Assembly: GCF_003991225.1 (NCBI RefSeq)
Contig: NZ_JTFC01000031.1
Coordinates: 248,001-312,000 of the forward strand
Length of the DNA: 64,000 nucleotides
Origin: Candidatus Kurthia intestinigallinarum
Lineage (GTDB): Bacteria; Bacillota; Bacilli; Bacillales_A; Planococcaceae
Reading direction: 5' to 3'
This document shows positions 8,847 through 16,912 of this stretch, in pieces. How positions within the stretch are numbered: the stretch's first letter is position 1; each line of letters opens with the position of its first letter. Both the position numbers and the translations under genes were made by a program. The notes under the pieces are model-generated. The model searched no databases and was not told where the DNA came from. It worked only from the letters and a program-made list of their open reading frames with translations.

Positions 8847-10841
8847 TTAAAGTGCTTTTACTTTAGAGACAACGTTTTCAACTGTGAAACCGTACTCTTC
8901 AATCACTTTTTCACCAGGAGCAGAAGCACCGAATGTATCGATAGCAAGTACATCGCCTTCGAAGCCAACATATTTATGCCAACCGAATGATGCCGCCATT
9001 TCGATTGCTAAACGTTTTGTTACTGCTTTTGGTAATACCGCTTCTTTATAAGCTGCATCTTGTGCATCAAAGCGAGCCATATCAGGCATTGAGACAACTT
9101 GTGCGTCAATTCCTTCTGCAGCTAATGCTTGTTGTGCCTCAACAGCTAAACCTACTTCAGAACCTGTTGCGATAAGAATCGCATCTGCTACGTCTTTTTT
9201 CGCTGGCGATACAACGTATGCACCTTTTGCAACGCCTTCGTAGATCGTTTCTTTATCTGCATCAAGAACTGGTAAGTTTTGACGAGAAAGCACTAATGCC
9301 GTTGGGGTTGTTTCTGATTCTAACGCAAGTTTCCACGCTGCTACTGATTCCGTTGCATCTGCAGGACGGATAACAGAAAGGTTTGGCATTGCGCGTAATG
9401 CTGCTAAGTGTTCGATTGGTTCGTGTGTTGGACCATCTTCACCGACAGCGATTGAGTCATGTGTGAATACATATGTTACAGGTAAGCCCATAAGTGCTGA
9501 TAAACGAATTGCTGGACGTACATAATCAGAGAATACGAAGAATGTACCGCCAAATACGTTTAAGCCACCGTGAAGTGCCATCCCGTTAAGTGCTGCACCC
9601 ATTGCGAATTCACGTACACCAAACCAGATATTACGGCCTTCTGGTGTTTGTGCTGAGAAATCGCCAGCGCCTTTGATTGTTGTTTTGTTTGAACCTGCAA
9701 GGTCAGCAGAACCACCGAAGAATGATGGTACAGCTTTTGCGATAGCATTGATTACTTCACCTGAAGATGAACGTGTCGCTACTGATTTACCAGCTTCGTA
9801 TACAGGGAAATCTGCATCGAAGTTTTCTGGTAATTTACCAGCGATGGCATTTTCAAATTGCGTCGCAAGTTCTGGGAATTCCGCTTTATAACCTGCAAGT
9901 AATTCATTCCATTTTGCTTCTACTTGTGCGCCATTTACTTCAGCTGCTTCGTTGAATGTTGTATATACTTCTTCTGGTACGAAGAAATCTTCGCCATCCC
10001 AGCCGTAAGCTGCTTTTGTTAATTTTACTTCGTCCGTGCCTAGTGGTGCACCATGAGAATCTGATTTACCAGATTTGTTTGGAGAACCAAAGCCAATAAC
10101 TGTTTTGATTTCAATTAAAGTTGGTTGGCCTTTATGTGATTTTGCTTGTTCGATTGCAGTATTGATTGCTTCAACATCTGTACCGTCTTCTACTGAAATG
10201 TAGTTCCAGCCATAAGATTTGAAACGATCTGCTGTTTTGTCAGAGAATGATTTATTTAAATCACCATCTAAAGAGATGTCATTTGAATCGTATAAAACGA
10301 TCAGTTTTTCTAAGTTTAAGTGACCAGCAAGTGACGCTGCTTCTGCAGAAACACCTTCCATTAAATCACCATCGCCACAAAGTGCGAATGTATAGTGATC
10401 GACAACATTGTAGTTTGGTTTGTTGTATGTTGCAGCTAAATGTACCTCAGCCATTGCCATACCAACGGCCATTGAGATCCCTTGACCTAATGGACCTGTT
10501 GTTGCTTCTACGCCTGCTGTGTGGCGGTATTCTGGGTGACCTGGTGTTTTAGAACCCCATTGGCGGAAGCTTTTGATTTCTTCCATTTCAAGGCCGTAGC
10601 CACCTAAGTGAAGAAGGCTGTAAAGTAACATTGAACCATGACCTGCTGATAAAACGAAACGGTCGCGGTTGAACCAAGTTGGGTTTTTAGGGTTATGGTG
10701 CATTTGTTTTGTCCAAAGCGTGTAAGCCATTGGTGCAGCACCCATTGGTAAACCTGGGTGACCTGAGTTTGCTTTTTCAATCGCATCGATTGATAAAGTA
10801 CGAATCGTATTAATTGCTAACTGATCTGCTTGTTGCGTCAT
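8847..10841 (-). CDS. tkt: Transketolase
   Basis: Transketolase (664 aa) moves two-carbon ketol units between pentose-phosphate and glycolytic sugars using thiamine diphosphate and Mg. The ThDP motif GDGDLMEG is at about 155-162 and the N-terminal substrate signature with [11 protein letters not shown] at 26-36. The pyrimidine domain contains the [12 protein letters not shown] segment. AGGATGTC lies before the ATG. Its neighbours ynzC, yneA and lexA are as in B. subtilis. About 200 bp of AT-rich sequence upstream holds its promoter, which I could not place firmly. Confidence 0.95.
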   Translation of the reverse strand: MTQQADQLAINTIRTLSIDAIEKANSGHPGLPMGAAPMAYTLWTKQMHHNPKNPTWFNRDRFVLSAGHGSMLLYSLLHLGGYGLEMEEIKSFRQWGSKTPGHPEYRHTAGVEATTGPLGQGISMAVGMAMAEVHLAATYNKPNYNVVDHYTFALCGDGDLMEGVSAEAASLAGHLNLEKLIVLYDSNDISLDGDLNKSFSDKTADRFKSYGWNYISVEDGTDVEAINTAIEQAKSHKGQPTLIEIKTVIGFGSPNKSGKSDSHGAPLGTDEVKLTKAAYGWDGEDFFVPEEVYTTFNEAAEVNGAQVEAKWNELLAGYKAEFPELATQFENAIAGKLPENFDADFPVYEAGKSVATRSSSGEVINAIAKAVPSFFGGSADLAGSNKTTIKGAGDFSAQTPEGRNIWFGVREFAMGAALNGMALHGGLNVFGGTFFVFSDYVRPAIRLSALMGLPVTYVFTHDSIAVGEDGPTHEPIEHLAALRAMPNLSVIRPADATESVAAWKLALESETTPTALVLSRQNLPVLDADKETIYEGVAKGAYVVSPAKKDVADAILIATGSEVGLAVEAQQALAAEGIDAQVVSMPDMARFDAQDAAYKEAVLPKAVTKRLAIEMAASFGWHKYVGFEGDVLAIDTFGASAPGEKVIEEYGFTVENVVSKVKAL

Positions 10842-11006
10842 TGTAATATAGACATCCTTTCTAAAATAAGCAAAATATTGTACTACCTACAGTCTAGTCA
10901 AAATTGGTAAAGAATACAATGATTTTTCAATCAATTGTAAGCGCTATGAAAAAATATTCCAATTTTCAAAATATTACATCACTCAATTTTTTTCTAACTA
11001 GGAATT

Positions 11007-11038
11007 AAAAAACAGCAGACGTCTGACAACGGCTGCTG
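11007..11038 (-). terminator. Terminator of ynzC
   Basis: Minus-strand stem CAGCAG with CTGCTG and an extended CGT/ACG inner part, followed by TTTTTT. Confidence 0.7.
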
Positions 11039-11044
11039 AATTCA

Positions 11045-11290
11045 TTAGTTAAGACGATTTAATTTTGATTTGATTTCTTGTACTTGTTTTAATTTGTCCG
11101 GTGTGACGTCATTCCCTTCTGGGTCCATGACACGAACATTTTCAATTGTACGACGCATATTGCCGCGGAAAGCTTGCAAGTATTCTTGACGAAGTGCTGA
11201 TTGTTCTTTTGCTTCTTCCTGTGTTAGTGTACCTGCTTTTTTCTTTTTCGCTAATGCATTGATGCGGTTAATTTTTGCTTGTGGTAACAT
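11045..11290 (-). CDS. ynzC: YnzC family protein (DUF896)
   Basis: This 81-aa helical cytoplasmic protein matches the DUF896/YnzC family, with the ALAKKKKAGTLT N-terminal hairpin and the RQEYLQAFR and DPEGNDVTP segments. B. subtilis YnzC is 77 aa and lies in the SOS-induced yneA-yneB-ynzC operon. Here yneB is missing and ynzC follows yneA by about 70 bp. The chosen ATG has GAAGGGAAG 7 nt upstream. The molecular function is unknown. Confidence 0.85.
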   Translation of the reverse strand: MLPQAKINRINALAKKKKAGTLTQEEAKEQSALRQEYLQAFRGNMRRTIENVRVMDPEGNDVTPDKLKQVQEIKSKLNRLN

Positions 11291-11361
11291 ATTTTTTCTT
11301 CCCTTCATAACTACTACTACAAAGGTATGAAAAAATTGGTCTAAACGCAAGCATTTCGCCT

Positions 11362-11667
11362 TTATTTATTTGTTGCGACTTCGATTTGCTCTATGTTGTG
11401 GTGGCCATTTGGCACATTTAACTCATCGCCGACATATAGACGGTCCTCGTAAATAGCATTTTCACGCTTCACTGATAAAATCCAATCTTCTCGGTCCATA
11501 TCGCCTTTATAACGCTCCGCTAATGTCCACAGCGTATCGCCATCTTCGACTTGAATTATGCCAAAATCTGTTGTATCGAAAAGTCCATGTATTGTTAGAA
11601 GCATACTCCATACTACAATCGCTGATATACCGGCTGTTGCACCATTTTTCTTCATCCACTTTATCAC
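11362..11667 (-). CDS. yneA: Cell division suppressor YneA (LysM)
   Basis: YneA delays septation during the SOS response. This copy (101 aa) has an N-terminal membrane or signal helix (about 10-29) and an extracellular LysM-like domain (about 38-95) with the typical [11 protein letters not shown] segment. It is divergent from lexA, with three LexA boxes between. Start choice is uncertain. GTG at 11667 has AAAGGGTGAT 4-5 nt upstream and is preferred; GTG at 11676 lies too close to that site, and ATG at 11655 has none. Confidence 0.88.
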   Translation of the reverse strand: MIKWMKKNGATAGISAIVVWSMLLTIHGLFDTTDFGIIQVEDGDTLWTLAERYKGDMDREDWILSVKRENAIYEDRLYVGDELNVPNGHHNIEQIEVATNK

Positions 11668-11681
11668 GAAAATCACCCTTT

Positions 11682-11695
11682 CGAATATACGTTCG
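11682..11695. promoter_or_regulatory. LexA (SOS) box 1, yneA-proximal
   Basis: CGAATATACGTTCG differs from the Bacillus LexA consensus CGAACNNNNGTTCG at one position. It lies 14 bp upstream of the yneA start. Confidence 0.85.
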
Positions 11696-11718
11696 GAATA
11701 TGTGTTCTTATTTTAAAA

Positions 11719-11732
11719 CGAACAAACATTCG
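11719..11732. promoter_or_regulatory. LexA (SOS) box 2
   Basis: CGAACAAACATTCG has one mismatch to CGAACNNNNGTTCG. It lies midway between the divergent yneA and lexA genes. Confidence 0.85.
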
Positions 11733-11748
11733 TGTCAACTATTTTTTT

Positions 11749-11762
11749 CGAACTTATGTTTG
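11749..11762. promoter_or_regulatory. LexA (SOS) box 3, lexA-proximal
   Basis: CGAACTTATGTTTG has one mismatch to the consensus. It overlaps the first bases of the lexA -35 hexamer, as expected for autorepression. Confidence 0.82.
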
Positions 11763-11788
11763 CATTGTTTGTTCGCATTTGTTATACT
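11760..11788 (+). promoter_or_regulatory. lexA promoter
   Basis: -35 TTGCAT (11760-11765), a 17-nt spacer and -10 TATACT (11783-11788), upstream of the lexA ribosome site GGTGAGGTG. Confidence 0.75.
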
Positions 11789-11826
11789 CGGAGTACGATA
11801 GGTATAGACTAGGTGAGGTGAAAAAA

Positions 11827-12447
11827 ATGAAAAAAGTTTCAAAGAGACAAGAAGACATTTTAGCTTTTATTAAAGAAGAGGTCCGCACAAAAGGGTATCC
11901 ACCTTCTGTACGTGAAATCGGTGAGGCTGTTGGACTAGCATCTAGTTCAACTGTGCATGGGCATTTAGCTCGTTTAGAAAGTAAAGGATTAATTCGTCGT
12001 GACCCAACAAAGCCACGTGCTATTGAGGTATTAGATACAGCGGATGAAGCCGTTAAGAAAAAAGACGTACTCCATGTGCCACTTGTAGGAAAAGTAACGG
12101 CTGGTATGCCGATAACTGCAATTGAAAATATTGAGGAGTACTTCCCTATTCCATCGTCTTACGCGACATCAGATGACCATATTTTCATGCTTGAGATTAT
12201 GGGCGATTCGATGATCGAGGCTGGCATATTAAATGGTGACTATGTTATCGTCAAACAACAATCATCTGCAAATAACGGTGAAATTGTTGTCGCGATGACA
12301 GAAGAAAATGAAGCAACAGTAAAACGCTTCTATAAAGAAGAGCACCACTTCCGCTTACAACCTGAAAACGCCACAATGGAGCCAATCATCGTTGAAAAGG
12401 TTTCTGTTTTAGGTAAAGTAGTTGGCTTATATCGTACAGTGATGTAA
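11827..12447 (+). CDS. lexA: SOS-response repressor LexA
   Basis: LexA (206 aa) represses SOS genes until RecA filaments trigger its self-cleavage. It has an N-terminal winged helix (1-70, with [21 protein letters not shown]) and an S24 peptidase-like domain. The cleavage bond A92-G93, nucleophile S128 and general base K166 are all in place. Start is the ATG with GGTGAGGTG upstream; an earlier in-frame ATG at 11779 overlaps the promoter. Its DNA targets are visible in this window before yneA, lexA and recA. Confidence 0.96.
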   Translation: MKKVSKRQEDILAFIKEEVRTKGYPPSVREIGEAVGLASSSTVHGHLARLESKGLIRRDPTKPRAIEVLDTADEAVKKKDVLHVPLVGKVTAGMPITAIENIEEYFPIPSSYATSDDHIFMLEIMGDSMIEAGILNGDYVIVKQQSSANNGEIVVAMTEENEATVKRFYKEEHHFRLQPENATMEPIIVEKVSVLGKVVGLYRTVM

Positions 12448-12471
12448 CAATCATTTATGATTTCGTCATAA

Positions 12472-12506
12472 GGAGGAGATTGACATGTCAGTCTCTTCTT
12501 TTTTCT
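12472..12506 (+). terminator. Terminator of lexA
   Basis: Imperfect inverted repeat around TGACATGTCA, with flanking GAGGAGA/TCTCTTC arms and a T run, shortly after the lexA stop. Confidence 0.6.
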
Positions 12507-12510
12507 TTCG

Positions 12511-12545
12511 CAAAAAAAGAGGCTAGAATGTCTCCGCCTCTCCCA
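12511..12545 (-). terminator. Terminator of the gene at 12548-12997
   Basis: Minus-strand stem AGAGGC/GCCTCT around a 12-nt loop, followed by TTTTTTT. Confidence 0.7.
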
Positions 12546-12547
12546 CT

Positions 12548-12997
12548 CTATGTAGCAGCTAACTTCATCGCAATCATGGCTACGATTAATTGCTCCTCAT
12601 CACTTACTTCTTCTAATGCGGTTAATCGAATCACATGCGTCACCTCTATCATCATTTTCACACAATTATCCATCACAAACTCAAAGACTTGTTGTCCTCT
12701 GCGTACTTCATACGTCGTCCCGCGAATCGATGCACAATAACCCTCTCGTATGGTTGTCGTATCTAGGATGGTGCCATATGTCGGTAACACGAGCTCATAA
12801 CCTTTCGCTACTGCCATAAAATGTGGCTGAAAAATTCCGATGAGCTGTTGTTTAGCCGTCATCACTTCATAAATAGCATGATGCGTTCGCTGTCCCTTCA
12901 TTAAAAACGGATGCTCCTGCTTCAATCGAACCTCCCCAATTTCTTCATTCCCCAAAAACACTTTCACTACCGGCGCTGCCGTTAAACATGTCGTCAA
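12548..12997 (-). CDS. Uncharacterised protein
   Basis: The 149-aa product is probably cytoplasmic, with no signal peptide and no membrane segment. Alternating short strands (VFLGNEEIGEV, HAIYEVMTAKQQLIGIFQPH, YELVLPTYGTIL, GTTYEVRR) followed by a C-terminal helix loosely recall the LURP-one/tubby-like fold. This is only an impression and I do not assign a function. The likely start is TTG at 12997, which has AGAGGA 9 nt upstream; GTG at 13015 has no ribosome site. It is convergent with lexA and has its own terminator, so it is a real gene. Two C-terminal acidic and hydrophobic runs (EEVSDEEQLIVAMIAM) could be a dimer helix. Confidence 0.55.
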   Translation of the reverse strand: MTTCLTAAPVVKVFLGNEEIGEVRLKQEHPFLMKGQRTHHAIYEVMTAKQQLIGIFQPHFMAVAKGYELVLPTYGTILDTTTIREGYCASIRGTTYEVRRGQQVFEFVMDNCVKMMIEVTHVIRLTALEEVSDEEQLIVAMIAMKLAAT

Positions 12998-13166
12998 TTC
13001 AATGCTTCCTCTCACACGATTATTTCTATCTTCTATTATTATATGCTTGTCGCTAACATGCTAGTTAAATACGTCTCCTGCTTATTAAATTATGGTCAAT
13101 TTGTGACGATATACCAGGACTGAAAATTCCATTTAATTCCTTTTTTAAATGTATTTAAAATCACAA

Positions 13167-13195
13167 TTGTGAAAATAAAAATATTGAATTATAAT
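13167..13195 (+). promoter_or_regulatory. Promoter of the 5'-nucleotidase gene
   Basis: -35 TTGTGA (13167-13172), a 17-nt spacer and a perfect -10 TATAAT (13190-13195). Transcription should begin near 13202, which confines the start codon to sequence beyond that point. Confidence 0.7.
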
Positions 13196-13236
13196 GATTT
13201 TATCACTATACCACAATTTATAATGAGGACTTTAGA

Positions 13237-14994
13237 ATTATTCGTTCGAAATTTCTAGTTTCATTAAGTGCAACAGCCGCACTGTTTTGTGCATTATCAA
13301 CAACTGTTGATGCCAACACAACAGCAAAGAACGTACCTGTACAGTTTTTAGGGATTAATGACCTAAACGGCTACATTGATAGCACGTATACAAATAGTGC
13401 AGGAAAAACAATTGGTGGCATGGCTTCTCTTGCTTACAATTTATCAAAAGAAAAACAAGCATTTGCGAAAACAAATAACTTAAAATCAGCCAATACAAAC
13501 TCAATTTCTGTACATACAGGTGATATTTTAGGTGGTGGCCCTGCCATTTCTAGCTTGCTTCAAGATCATCCAACCATTTCGATTTTAAATGCGATGAATT
13601 TCCAACTTGGTGTCATTGGGAATCATGAATTAAATGACGGTTTAGACGAATTTTTACGCGTGATTCAAGGAAAGAAAGCCACATATGATACACCAAATTA
13701 TGATCTTGTAAGTCGTTATAAAATTGAAAAAAGTAACACAACCATTTTAGCGGCAAATGTCGTCAATAAAAAGTCGAAAAAAACGATTTCTGGCTTTAAA
13801 CCATATGAAATTAAAACGATTAATGGTGTAAAAGTTGGTTTTATCGGCGTTGTTGACCCATATGTACAGCAATTAATTATGCCGACACATACGAAAAATC
13901 TTAGCTTCACAGATCCTGCAAAGGCCATTGCGAAATACGATAAGGTACTACGTAAAAAAGGTATCAAGGCCATTGTTGTCTTAGCTCATGCTGGCGCTGA
14001 AAATACAGGTACATCGAATCAAGCAATCGAAACACAAGCAGCGAAGCCAAATAAAGCACAAGTTGGCGGTTCTGTCACACAAATCATTGATAAATTAGAT
14101 AAAATCGCACCAAATCATTCTGTTGATATTGTCTTTGGTGGACATAGTCATTCATTCGCTAATGGTATTTATGGTAAAAAGAATATTCGCGTTGTCGAAT
14201 CATTAGATTATGGTAAATCATACAATGTCGCAACAGGTAAAATTAGCACGACAACAAATGATTTCGTGAAAACGCCAGCAGCTACTGTAAAATACAATTA
14301 CACGCGCTCAAATACAGTAATTAATAAAAATAGTGTCGCAAAAAATGTGAATCGCATCGTGCAAAATGCCGCTCAATTAACAGCGACTGTGACACGCGCT
14401 CAAATTGCGACACTTGATGCAGAGCGTTTATCAAGCGTCCGTATAGCTAAAATTGAAGGCTCAGCTGTCGGTAATTTAGTAGCTGACTCACAGCTTGCCC
14501 TAATGAAAAACTTAGAGCGTCATGTCGATTTTGCATTCACAAACTCTGGTGGTGTACGTGACGATTTAGTCGCAACAGTAAAAGATGGGCGAAACATCAT
14601 TACATGGGAAGCTGCGCAAAAGGTTCAACCATTCTCGAACTTCCTATACACTGGACAATTAACAGGGGCTCAAATCACTCAAGTGTTAAATGAGCAATTC
14701 TCAGGCGGTCGTGGCTTAGAAGTAGCCGGTCTACACTATACGTACAACGACAAAGAAATCGTTGATGTTTTTGTCGGCGATAAATCAAGCTCAGAAAAAA
14801 TTGTTGCGAATAAATCGTATACTGTCGTGTTAAATAATTATTTAACAGGCGGTGGCGATAACTTTCCAACATTTACAAAGCTTAAGAACAGTGAAATTAT
14901 TGGCATCGATACCGATACATTTATCGACTATTTAAAAGCAATGAAAAATGTGCCAACAGCCTATACACCGCGTAGCGTTCAAGTTGAAAAATAG
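13237..14994 (+). CDS. Secreted 5'-nucleotidase / bifunctional metallophosphatase family protein, probable ATT start
   Basis: From ATT at 13237 the product is 585 aa, with a Sec signal peptide (positive residues 3-5, hydrophobic core about 6-22, likely cleavage after VDA at 26). The metallophosphatase domain has NDLNG (41-45), GD (95-96), GNHE (128-131), a HAG triad and GGHSHSF. The C-terminal 5_nucleotid_C domain (about 320-585) has NSGGVRDDL, QPFSNFL and NYLTGGGDNFPTF. Such enzymes release phosphate from extracellular nucleotides. No ATG, GTG or TTG exists between the upstream in-frame stops (13192-13197) and codon 62. Starting at ATG 13420 would remove the signal peptide and the first metal motif. 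GAGGA lies 7 nt before the ATT. A one-base sequence change or indel is an alternative. Confidence 0.82.
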   Translation: MIRSKFLVSLSATAALFCALSTTVDANTTAKNVPVQFLGINDLNGYIDSTYTNSAGKTIGGMASLAYNLSKEKQAFAKTNNLKSANTNSISVHTGDILGGGPAISSLLQDHPTISILNAMNFQLGVIGNHELNDGLDEFLRVIQGKKATYDTPNYDLVSRYKIEKSNTTILAANVVNKKSKKTISGFKPYEIKTINGVKVGFIGVVDPYVQQLIMPTHTKNLSFTDPAKAIAKYDKVLRKKGIKAIVVLAHAGAENTGTSNQAIETQAAKPNKAQVGGSVTQIIDKLDKIAPNHSVDIVFGGHSHSFANGIYGKKNIRVVESLDYGKSYNVATGKISTTTNDFVKTPAATVKYNYTRSNTVINKNSVAKNVNRIVQNAAQLTATVTRAQIATLDAERLSSVRIAKIEGSAVGNLVADSQLALMKNLERHVDFAFTNSGGVRDDLVATVKDGRNIITWEAAQKVQPFSNFLYTGQLTGAQITQVLNEQFSGGRGLEVAGLHYTYNDKEIVDVFVGDKSSSEKIVANKSYTVVLNNYLTGGGDNFPTFTKLKNSEIIGIDTDTFIDYLKAMKNVPTAYTPRSVQVEK

Positions 14995-15011
14995 CGTTCT
15001 TTCATGTTAAG

Positions 15012-15053
15012 AAAAAGCAGAAACCTCGTAGTGACACGGTTTCTGCTTTTTTC
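15012..15053 (+). terminator. Terminator of the nucleotidase gene
   Basis: AAAAAGCAGAAACC with GGTTTCTGCTTTTT, a 12-nt loop and a T run. Confidence 0.9.
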
Positions 15054-15239
15054 ATATTACGTTTTTATCAAACAATTTCTTTCTTTTAAAATATGGACAT
15101 TCTACAGCTACATACCTTCAAAACAATGATTCAAATGATAGAATTTCTTTTTTTCTGTAAATCATCATTTAACAGCACAGAAGTTTTGCTATAATTATAA
15201 ACGGTATTCTTTTACCGAATTCCTATAGGAGGGGTTGCA

Positions 15240-15866
15240 ATGAAACTCGCCCGACTTATCGTACCATGTGTACTAGCGACCGCATTGCTTCAAGGCTGTG
15301 CCTCTAGTTCATCAACAAAAGAAACGTCAACAGAAGATAACAAGACGACTTCGAATGCCGCAACGACTTCTACGGAAGATACGAATGCTTCTTTAAAAAA
15401 TAATAATGTAGCGAATCCAACAGCCTTTTTAACAGAAACTGTAGCAGCAGCGAAAAAAGGCCAGCTTCCAAATGTGCCATTTACAGTTGGTCAAACAACG
15501 TATACACAAGTGGAAGAACAATGGGGAAAACCAAACTTATCTTTTTTAAATACAGCGAATTATGTACAATACCGTGTAGCAAAGAAAGAACAAATTGCTT
15601 ATGGGGTGGGTATTGGACGCGGCCATATTTTATATGAATTACGTGCATTTGTAGCAGATGATGGTAAAACACCATTATCAAGCATTTCTTTTAAGGCAAT
15701 TAAAAAGCAATTAGGTCAGCCAACTATTAAAACAAAGCTAGGACCAGACCGTATTTGGAGCTATGCAGCAGGTAATTTCATGTTGAAATTCACCGGCTCA
15801 ACTAAGGACCATACGTTACATCATATTTCTGTCTACAGTAAAGTTTATGATGATTCGAAGCAATAA
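15240..15866 (+). CDS. YjgB-like lipoprotein (DUF4309)
   Basis: This 208-aa protein has a lipoprotein signal peptide with lipobox LLQGC, acylated Cys 20. A Ser/Thr/Asn-rich linker (about 21-60) and a C-terminal domain (about 62-205) follow. The domain resembles DUF4309 (B. subtilis YjgB), with the VGQTTYTQVEEQWGKP segment. It is anchored on the outer face of the membrane; function unknown. GGAGGGG lies 5 nt before the ATG and a TATAAT -10 lies at 15190-15195. It reads toward the orphan cobalamin riboswitch. Confidence 0.8.
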   Translation: MKLARLIVPCVLATALLQGCASSSSTKETSTEDNKTTSNAATTSTEDTNASLKNNNVANPTAFLTETVAAAKKGQLPNVPFTVGQTTYTQVEEQWGKPNLSFLNTANYVQYRVAKKEQIAYGVGIGRGHILYELRAFVADDGKTPLSSISFKAIKKQLGQPTIKTKLGPDRIWSYAAGNFMLKFTGSTKDHTLHHISVYSKVYDDSKQ

Positions 15867-15893
15867 AATAATACTTAGACACCATCTGAGTAT

Positions 15894-15930
15894 AAAAAAG
15901 CAGGAACGCGACAATCGCTTCCTGCTTTTT
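15894..15930 (+). terminator. Terminator of the lipoprotein gene (symmetrical)
   Basis: AAAAAAGCAGGAA with TTCCTGCTTTTT around a 12-nt loop. A/T runs on both sides mean it could stop transcripts from either direction. Confidence 0.85.
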
Positions 15931-15940
15931 GTATTTTTTC

Positions 15941-15976
15941 AAAAAAAAGAGACCGGCGCAAGGCCAGCCTCTTTTT
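15941..15976 (-). terminator. Minus-strand terminator downstream of the orphan riboswitch
   Basis: On the minus strand GAGGCTGGC pairs with GCCGGTCTC over nine positions (two G-U) around a 5-nt loop and is followed by eight T. On the plus strand the same positions give A-C mismatches, so it is built for minus-strand RNA. Confidence 0.7.
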
Positions 15977-16112
15977 CCGCTTGAAGATGATTGATTCATA
16001 GTTAGAATTTGGGGAGTTCATAACGGAATGCAAATATTCATCATTGAAGGGATTCAAGCGATTGAGTATAGGTGAGTTGAAGTATCTATACTTATCTCTC
16101 ACAATAAAGTTT

Positions 16113-16145
16113 AAAAAAACAGCCCTTCACACAGAAGCAGCTGTC
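16113..16145 (-). terminator. Putative expression-platform terminator of the cobalamin riboswitch
   Basis: Minus-strand stem ACAGC/GCTGT extended by CTTC/GAAG across a small bulge, 5-nt loop, followed by seven T. It lies about 60 nt past the aptamer, the usual place for a riboswitch-controlled terminator. Confidence 0.7.
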
Positions 16146-16205
16146 ATCTACAAAATAATCTGTAGCCAACATCTTCCTATCCTCGTAGGTAAACTAGATG
16201 CTTTT

Positions 16206-16378
16206 GCATACGGCAGGTCTCCTGGCTCATACCTCTCGTCTTCTCGCCCTTCCCGCTATAAAGCAGTGGTTATGCAAGTTTGACCGGTATTTACAGTTGC
16301 GGGACAGCGTTTGACTTTCACAAACTTCCCTTTTAAGTAAAATCACTTTGAAGATTTTACACCGCGTGCTGCATATTC
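16206..16378 (-). ncRNA. Cobalamin riboswitch with no downstream gene
   Basis: The minus strand carries the conserved parts of the AdoCbl/B12 aptamer in order. These are an AAAGGGAAG segment, GTGAAAGTC, TGTCCCGCAACTGTAAAT, AACCACTG, CGGGAAGG, GACGAGAG and the B12 box AGCCAGGAGACCTGCC (16213-16228). A loop segment TTGCATA (16271-16277) is complementary to TATGCAA just after the B12 box (16204-16210), a candidate switch pairing. The element has its own promoter and is followed by two minus-strand terminators, but no gene on that strand lies before the convergent lipoprotein gene. The small frame at 15875-16102 lacks a ribosome site and runs through both terminators. Confidence 0.9.
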
Positions 16379-16392
16379 GATTTACATTTGTA

Positions 16393-16421
16393 AGTATACC
16401 AAACGTTTACTGATTTCGCAA
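16393..16421 (-). promoter_or_regulatory. Promoter of the cobalamin riboswitch RNA
   Basis: Minus strand -35 TTGCGA (16416-16421), a 17-nt spacer and -10 TATACT (16393-16398), placed directly after the glutathione peroxidase stop codon. Confidence 0.7.
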
Positions 16422-16423
16422 TA

Positions 16424-16900
16424 TTATAATAATTTCTCAATCGCCTTTTTTAACGATTCTGGTTTATCTTTTGACGCAAAGCGCTCGACAACCTTCCCTT
16501 CACGGTCAACTAAAAATTTCGTGAAGTTCCATTTTACACTTTCGCTACCTAAAAAGCCTTTAGCGGACGATGTCATAAATTTAAATACCGGCTCCGCGTG
16601 CTCACCGTTCACATCTGTTAGTTCATGCATTGGAAATGTCACGCCGTAGTCACGACGACAAGCAGTAGCCGCTTCCTGCCCACTGTCTAGTTCCTGCTTA
16701 AATTGATTTGATGGAAAACCTAATACGACAAAGCCTTGATCCTTGTACTCTTCATAGAGTTTTTCTAAGCCACCAAATTGTGGTGTGAAGCCGCATTTTG
16801 TTGCGGTGTTCACCACTAAAACAACCTGTCCTTTGTATTTCTCAAGTGAATACTGTTCCCCGTTTTCAAGTGTCGCGTTAAAATCATATAAATTTGTCAT
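16424..16900 (-). CDS. Glutathione peroxidase family protein (Cys type)
   Basis: This 158-aa thiol peroxidase (GpxA/BsaA-like) is probably thioredoxin-dependent and reduces hydroperoxides. The active-site motif NTATKCGFT is at about 31-39 with catalytic Cys 36. The Gln/Trp/Asn partners appear in GFPSNQF (about 64-70) and VKWNFTKFL (about 124-132). AGGAGG lies 8 nt before the ATG; a TTG directly before it is not needed. A resolving Cys candidate is the CRR segment near residue 86. Confidence 0.9.
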   Translation of the reverse strand: MTNLYDFNATLENGEQYSLEKYKGQVVLVVNTATKCGFTPQFGGLEKLYEEYKDQGFVVLGFPSNQFKQELDSGQEAATACRRDYGVTFPMHELTDVNGEHAEPVFKFMTSSAKGFLGSESVKWNFTKFLVDREGKVVERFASKDKPESLKKAIEKLL

Positions 16901-16912
16901 CAATTCATCCTC

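Noticed and set aside
13420-14994. 5'-nucleotidase starting at the ATG 13420
   Set aside because: This start would lose the signal peptide and the first metal-binding motif, both encoded in the same frame upstream.
15875-16102. 75-codon minus-strand frame after the cobalamin riboswitch, considered as the regulated gene
   Set aside because: It starts at a GTG with no ribosome site and runs through two terminators; the protein resembles nothing linked to B12.
16000-16423. T-box or other riboswitch classes in the 16-kb gap
   Set aside because: The conserved segments fit the cobalamin aptamer throughout; no T-box AGGGTGG-type core is present.
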